In this document: one piece after another, positions 6,301 through 6,461 of the stretch
How the letters are laid out: each line of letters begins with the position of its first letter
Position numbering within the stretch: the first letter of the stretch is position 1
Origin: an uncultured Bacteroidales bacterium
GTDB lineage: Bacteria > Bacteroidota > Bacteroidia > Bacteroidales > Paludibacteraceae
Reading direction: 5' to 3'
Length of the DNA: 6,461 bases
NCBI GenBank assembly: GCA_937910305.1
Contig: CALEPS010000118.1
Location: forward strand, 1-6,461
The notes under the pieces: generated by a model
What the model was told of the DNA's origin: nothing
The model's database searches: none
The model's input: the letters and a program-made list of their open reading frames with translations, nothing else
Program-made: the position numbers and the translations under genes

Positions 6301-6461
6301 AGCGTCTCCAGAACTTACCAACCGTTGCGTCACAGGTATCGGGATAGATGCGATAGAAGACATGCTTGCGATAGAGGGTGGTATCGGCGAGGTTCATGGT
6401 CCTGATACTCGGGTTGATATGGAAATCGCGTGCGCGCCGCTCTTCCGCCGTAGCGGCTGAG
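3398..6461 (-). CDS. Large secreted beta-helix protein with C-terminal T9SS-like sorting domain, 5' end outside the window
   Basis: The - strand frame is open from the right edge to TAA at 3400-3398, giving 1020 visible residues. The first ATG (6397) is preceded by 21 in-frame coding-like codons (...DFHINPSIRT) with no stop, so the gene almost certainly begins beyond the window. Counting from that Met, about 86-160 resembles the opening of Bacteroidales beta-helix proteins (GDGSSWLSPFGQGQLQNAID, YVFVKGSYEA, VNVYGSIPAGF). About 215-320 holds beta-helix rungs (GFVITN, VRNCIFTDN, GLVYNSLFYAD, ALNNTVL). LDRDILGNPRRITTVDRGALE (388-408) is the usual end of such domains. About 410-900 is beta-rich and unrecognised. 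The last 80 or so residues (YVVYSYEGSLFVRG, ITVYSASGKLIHQ, NGYIVKVNDRAHKVLNLAR) match the type A T9SS sorting pattern, predicting export and surface anchoring or release. No catalytic motif is evident. Two short repeat-derived insertions lie near residues 777-787 and 856-867. Confidence 0.88.
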   Translation of the reverse strand, partial: SAATAEERRARDFHINPSIRTMNLADTTLYRKHVFYRIYPDTCDATVGKFWRRSNGFKSVPVYRLANDSDLAAKPRVYGEGMERGAYECLAVLQRVLYVQPDMPAATAGDGSSWLSPFGQGQLQNAIDAAALYTYLNKEVGNPETRKSYVFVKGSYEATDEYHIVARDGVNVYGSIPAGFNDTAWLDTVAKQYTNEGCRHYVNYVRAKVTGVASPNATPTRIASVSTASGAEYETGFLLDGFVITNPKKTLTESPVVLDKEHAAVRNCIFTDNKTDGVPVADIQKGLVYNSLFYADTATTVLRLGANGLALNNTVLTAQTTDTPIDFSATTADASVNNIAGHTSDLHCFAPYLTDGNVYTLPAYQTANIPLAYQLHERSKEINAGVEMDNLPAAFNSYKTDSTVCFGLDRDILGNPRRITTVDRGALETWRIEPKTVMEITARTEVIRTAEEIGNAHAEKRLTTAFTSHYGGHQYPHPGSVVYLMDSSAMTMQYKEEDFIDFNGDSIILRPGYMLLKPGSSFYGNGHTVQLNYLAAEKRFVNQRYSMTALPYGYSVANVIATTYKPSSDILEQTLNPLPTRWYLYSGAARSEKDYTFRTDNSSLWLPVDTLNRTATQGYLMDFGTTQDTVLRFTAFAPALGQYAYTEDADDKYVFLTQYDWRIAGTGNDLNFTRQEDMGWNMKGLPWLVSNYRTDTILEGETYLRQMYIPHVFYQMDGAGNYLTSGDQMYTSRSWDKGATMAMGNAFFTQTATTKDKETLVFHLPYYDRNEKASRPILRMVSRPATPTPSPMPAHAPVSTSLEGRSGGVCLSDFLTAIPDAAARKDVRYNYGRDGIKWSTNTAAPQLYMMDAARTSRISLLGAAPTEVDIPLGVYIPQNDQMVNDQMVLDFSLPEKEAFAGYEYVWLIDYRLNRFTNLKEEDYTVELEPGETNDRFAFRIGGFPKTDKDGARQYVVYSYEGSLFVRGLVAGDRITVYSASGKLIHQAVASGYEYTTPLTYQNGYIVKVNDRAHKVLNLAR
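3796..3830. repeat. Tandem 15-nt repeat (ATTTGGTCATTTACC) inside the secreted-protein gene
   Basis: GTACC (3796-3800) is followed by ATTTGGTCATTTACC (3801-3815) and ATTTGGTCATTTTGC (3816-3830). The 18-mer at 3796-3813 is identical to 217-234 in the receptor gene, on the same DNA strand but in the opposite coding sense. Here the - strand reading gives QNDQMVNDQMV, a low-complexity stretch between IPLGVYIP and LDFSLPEKEAF. The length keeps the frame open. Confidence 0.8.
4036..4065. repeat. GC-rich palindromic (REP-like) element inside the secreted-protein gene
   Basis: ACCTCCC (4045-4051) pairs perfectly with GGGAGGT (4057-4063) around loop CTCAA, flanked by CCCCACCCG on the left and GG on the right. 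Read on the - strand it encodes STSLEGRSGGV, directly after a Pro-rich linker (TPTPSPMPAHAP). A perfect 10-bp palindrome, GCGCATGCGC, lies just beyond at 4072-4081. The composition and symmetry are unlike the surrounding coding sequence and suggest an inserted dispersed element. Only one copy is seen in the window. Confidence 0.5.

Noticed and set aside
6395..6397. ATG at 6397 as the true start of the large secreted protein
   Set aside because: The frame stays open upstream to the window edge with coding-like residues, and no signal peptide follows this ATG, although T9SS cargo needs one. The gene is treated as partial.

Overview
The window looks like chromosomal DNA from a member of the Bacteroidales (Bacteroidota). 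Four signs support this: a tRNA gene without an encoded CCA end, a promoter of the Bacteroides TAnnTTTG type, a TonB-dependent receptor under a TPP riboswitch, and a very large protein ending in what appears to be a type IX secretion (T9SS) sorting domain.

Layout. On the + strand, a tRNA with anticodon CAU (7-80) and its terminator-like hairpin (85-108) are followed within about 10 bases by a TPP (THI-box) riboswitch (about 114-194). The riboswitch runs directly into a TonB-dependent receptor gene (191-2473), which ends in a strong intrinsic terminator (2476-2510). The riboswitch makes this receptor a probable outer-membrane importer of thiamine or a thiamine precursor. The longest reading frame opens at an ATG at 140, but that codon lies inside the riboswitch; the supported start is 191. 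A short intergenic region (2511-2665) holds a 9-bp inverted repeat whose arms equal the two CIRCE half-sites in reversed order.

On the - strand, reading leftward, come a type II toxin-antitoxin pair (Gp49/HigB-like RelE-superfamily toxin, 3281-2952; XRE/HigA-like antitoxin, 2968-2666; 17-nt overlap) and its promoter and candidate operator (3307-3343). Upstream of these, also on the - strand, is the last 1020 codons of a huge secreted protein that runs off the right edge (6461-3398). It carries a right-handed beta-helix region, a long beta-rich middle and a C-terminal T9SS-like sorting domain.

The most unusual structure is repetitive. A 15-nt unit based on ATTTGGTCATTTACC occurs in tandem both in the signal-peptide region of the receptor (207-250) and near the 3' end of the secreted-protein gene (3796-3830), sharing an identical 18-mer. 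In the first gene it is read as the hydrophobic core of the signal peptide (HLVIYLVIG). In the second it is read on the opposite strand as NDQMVNDQMV. A second, GC-rich hairpin element (4036-4065) also sits in frame in the secreted-protein gene beside a Pro-rich linker. These look like dispersed miniature repeats that have been absorbed into reading frames.
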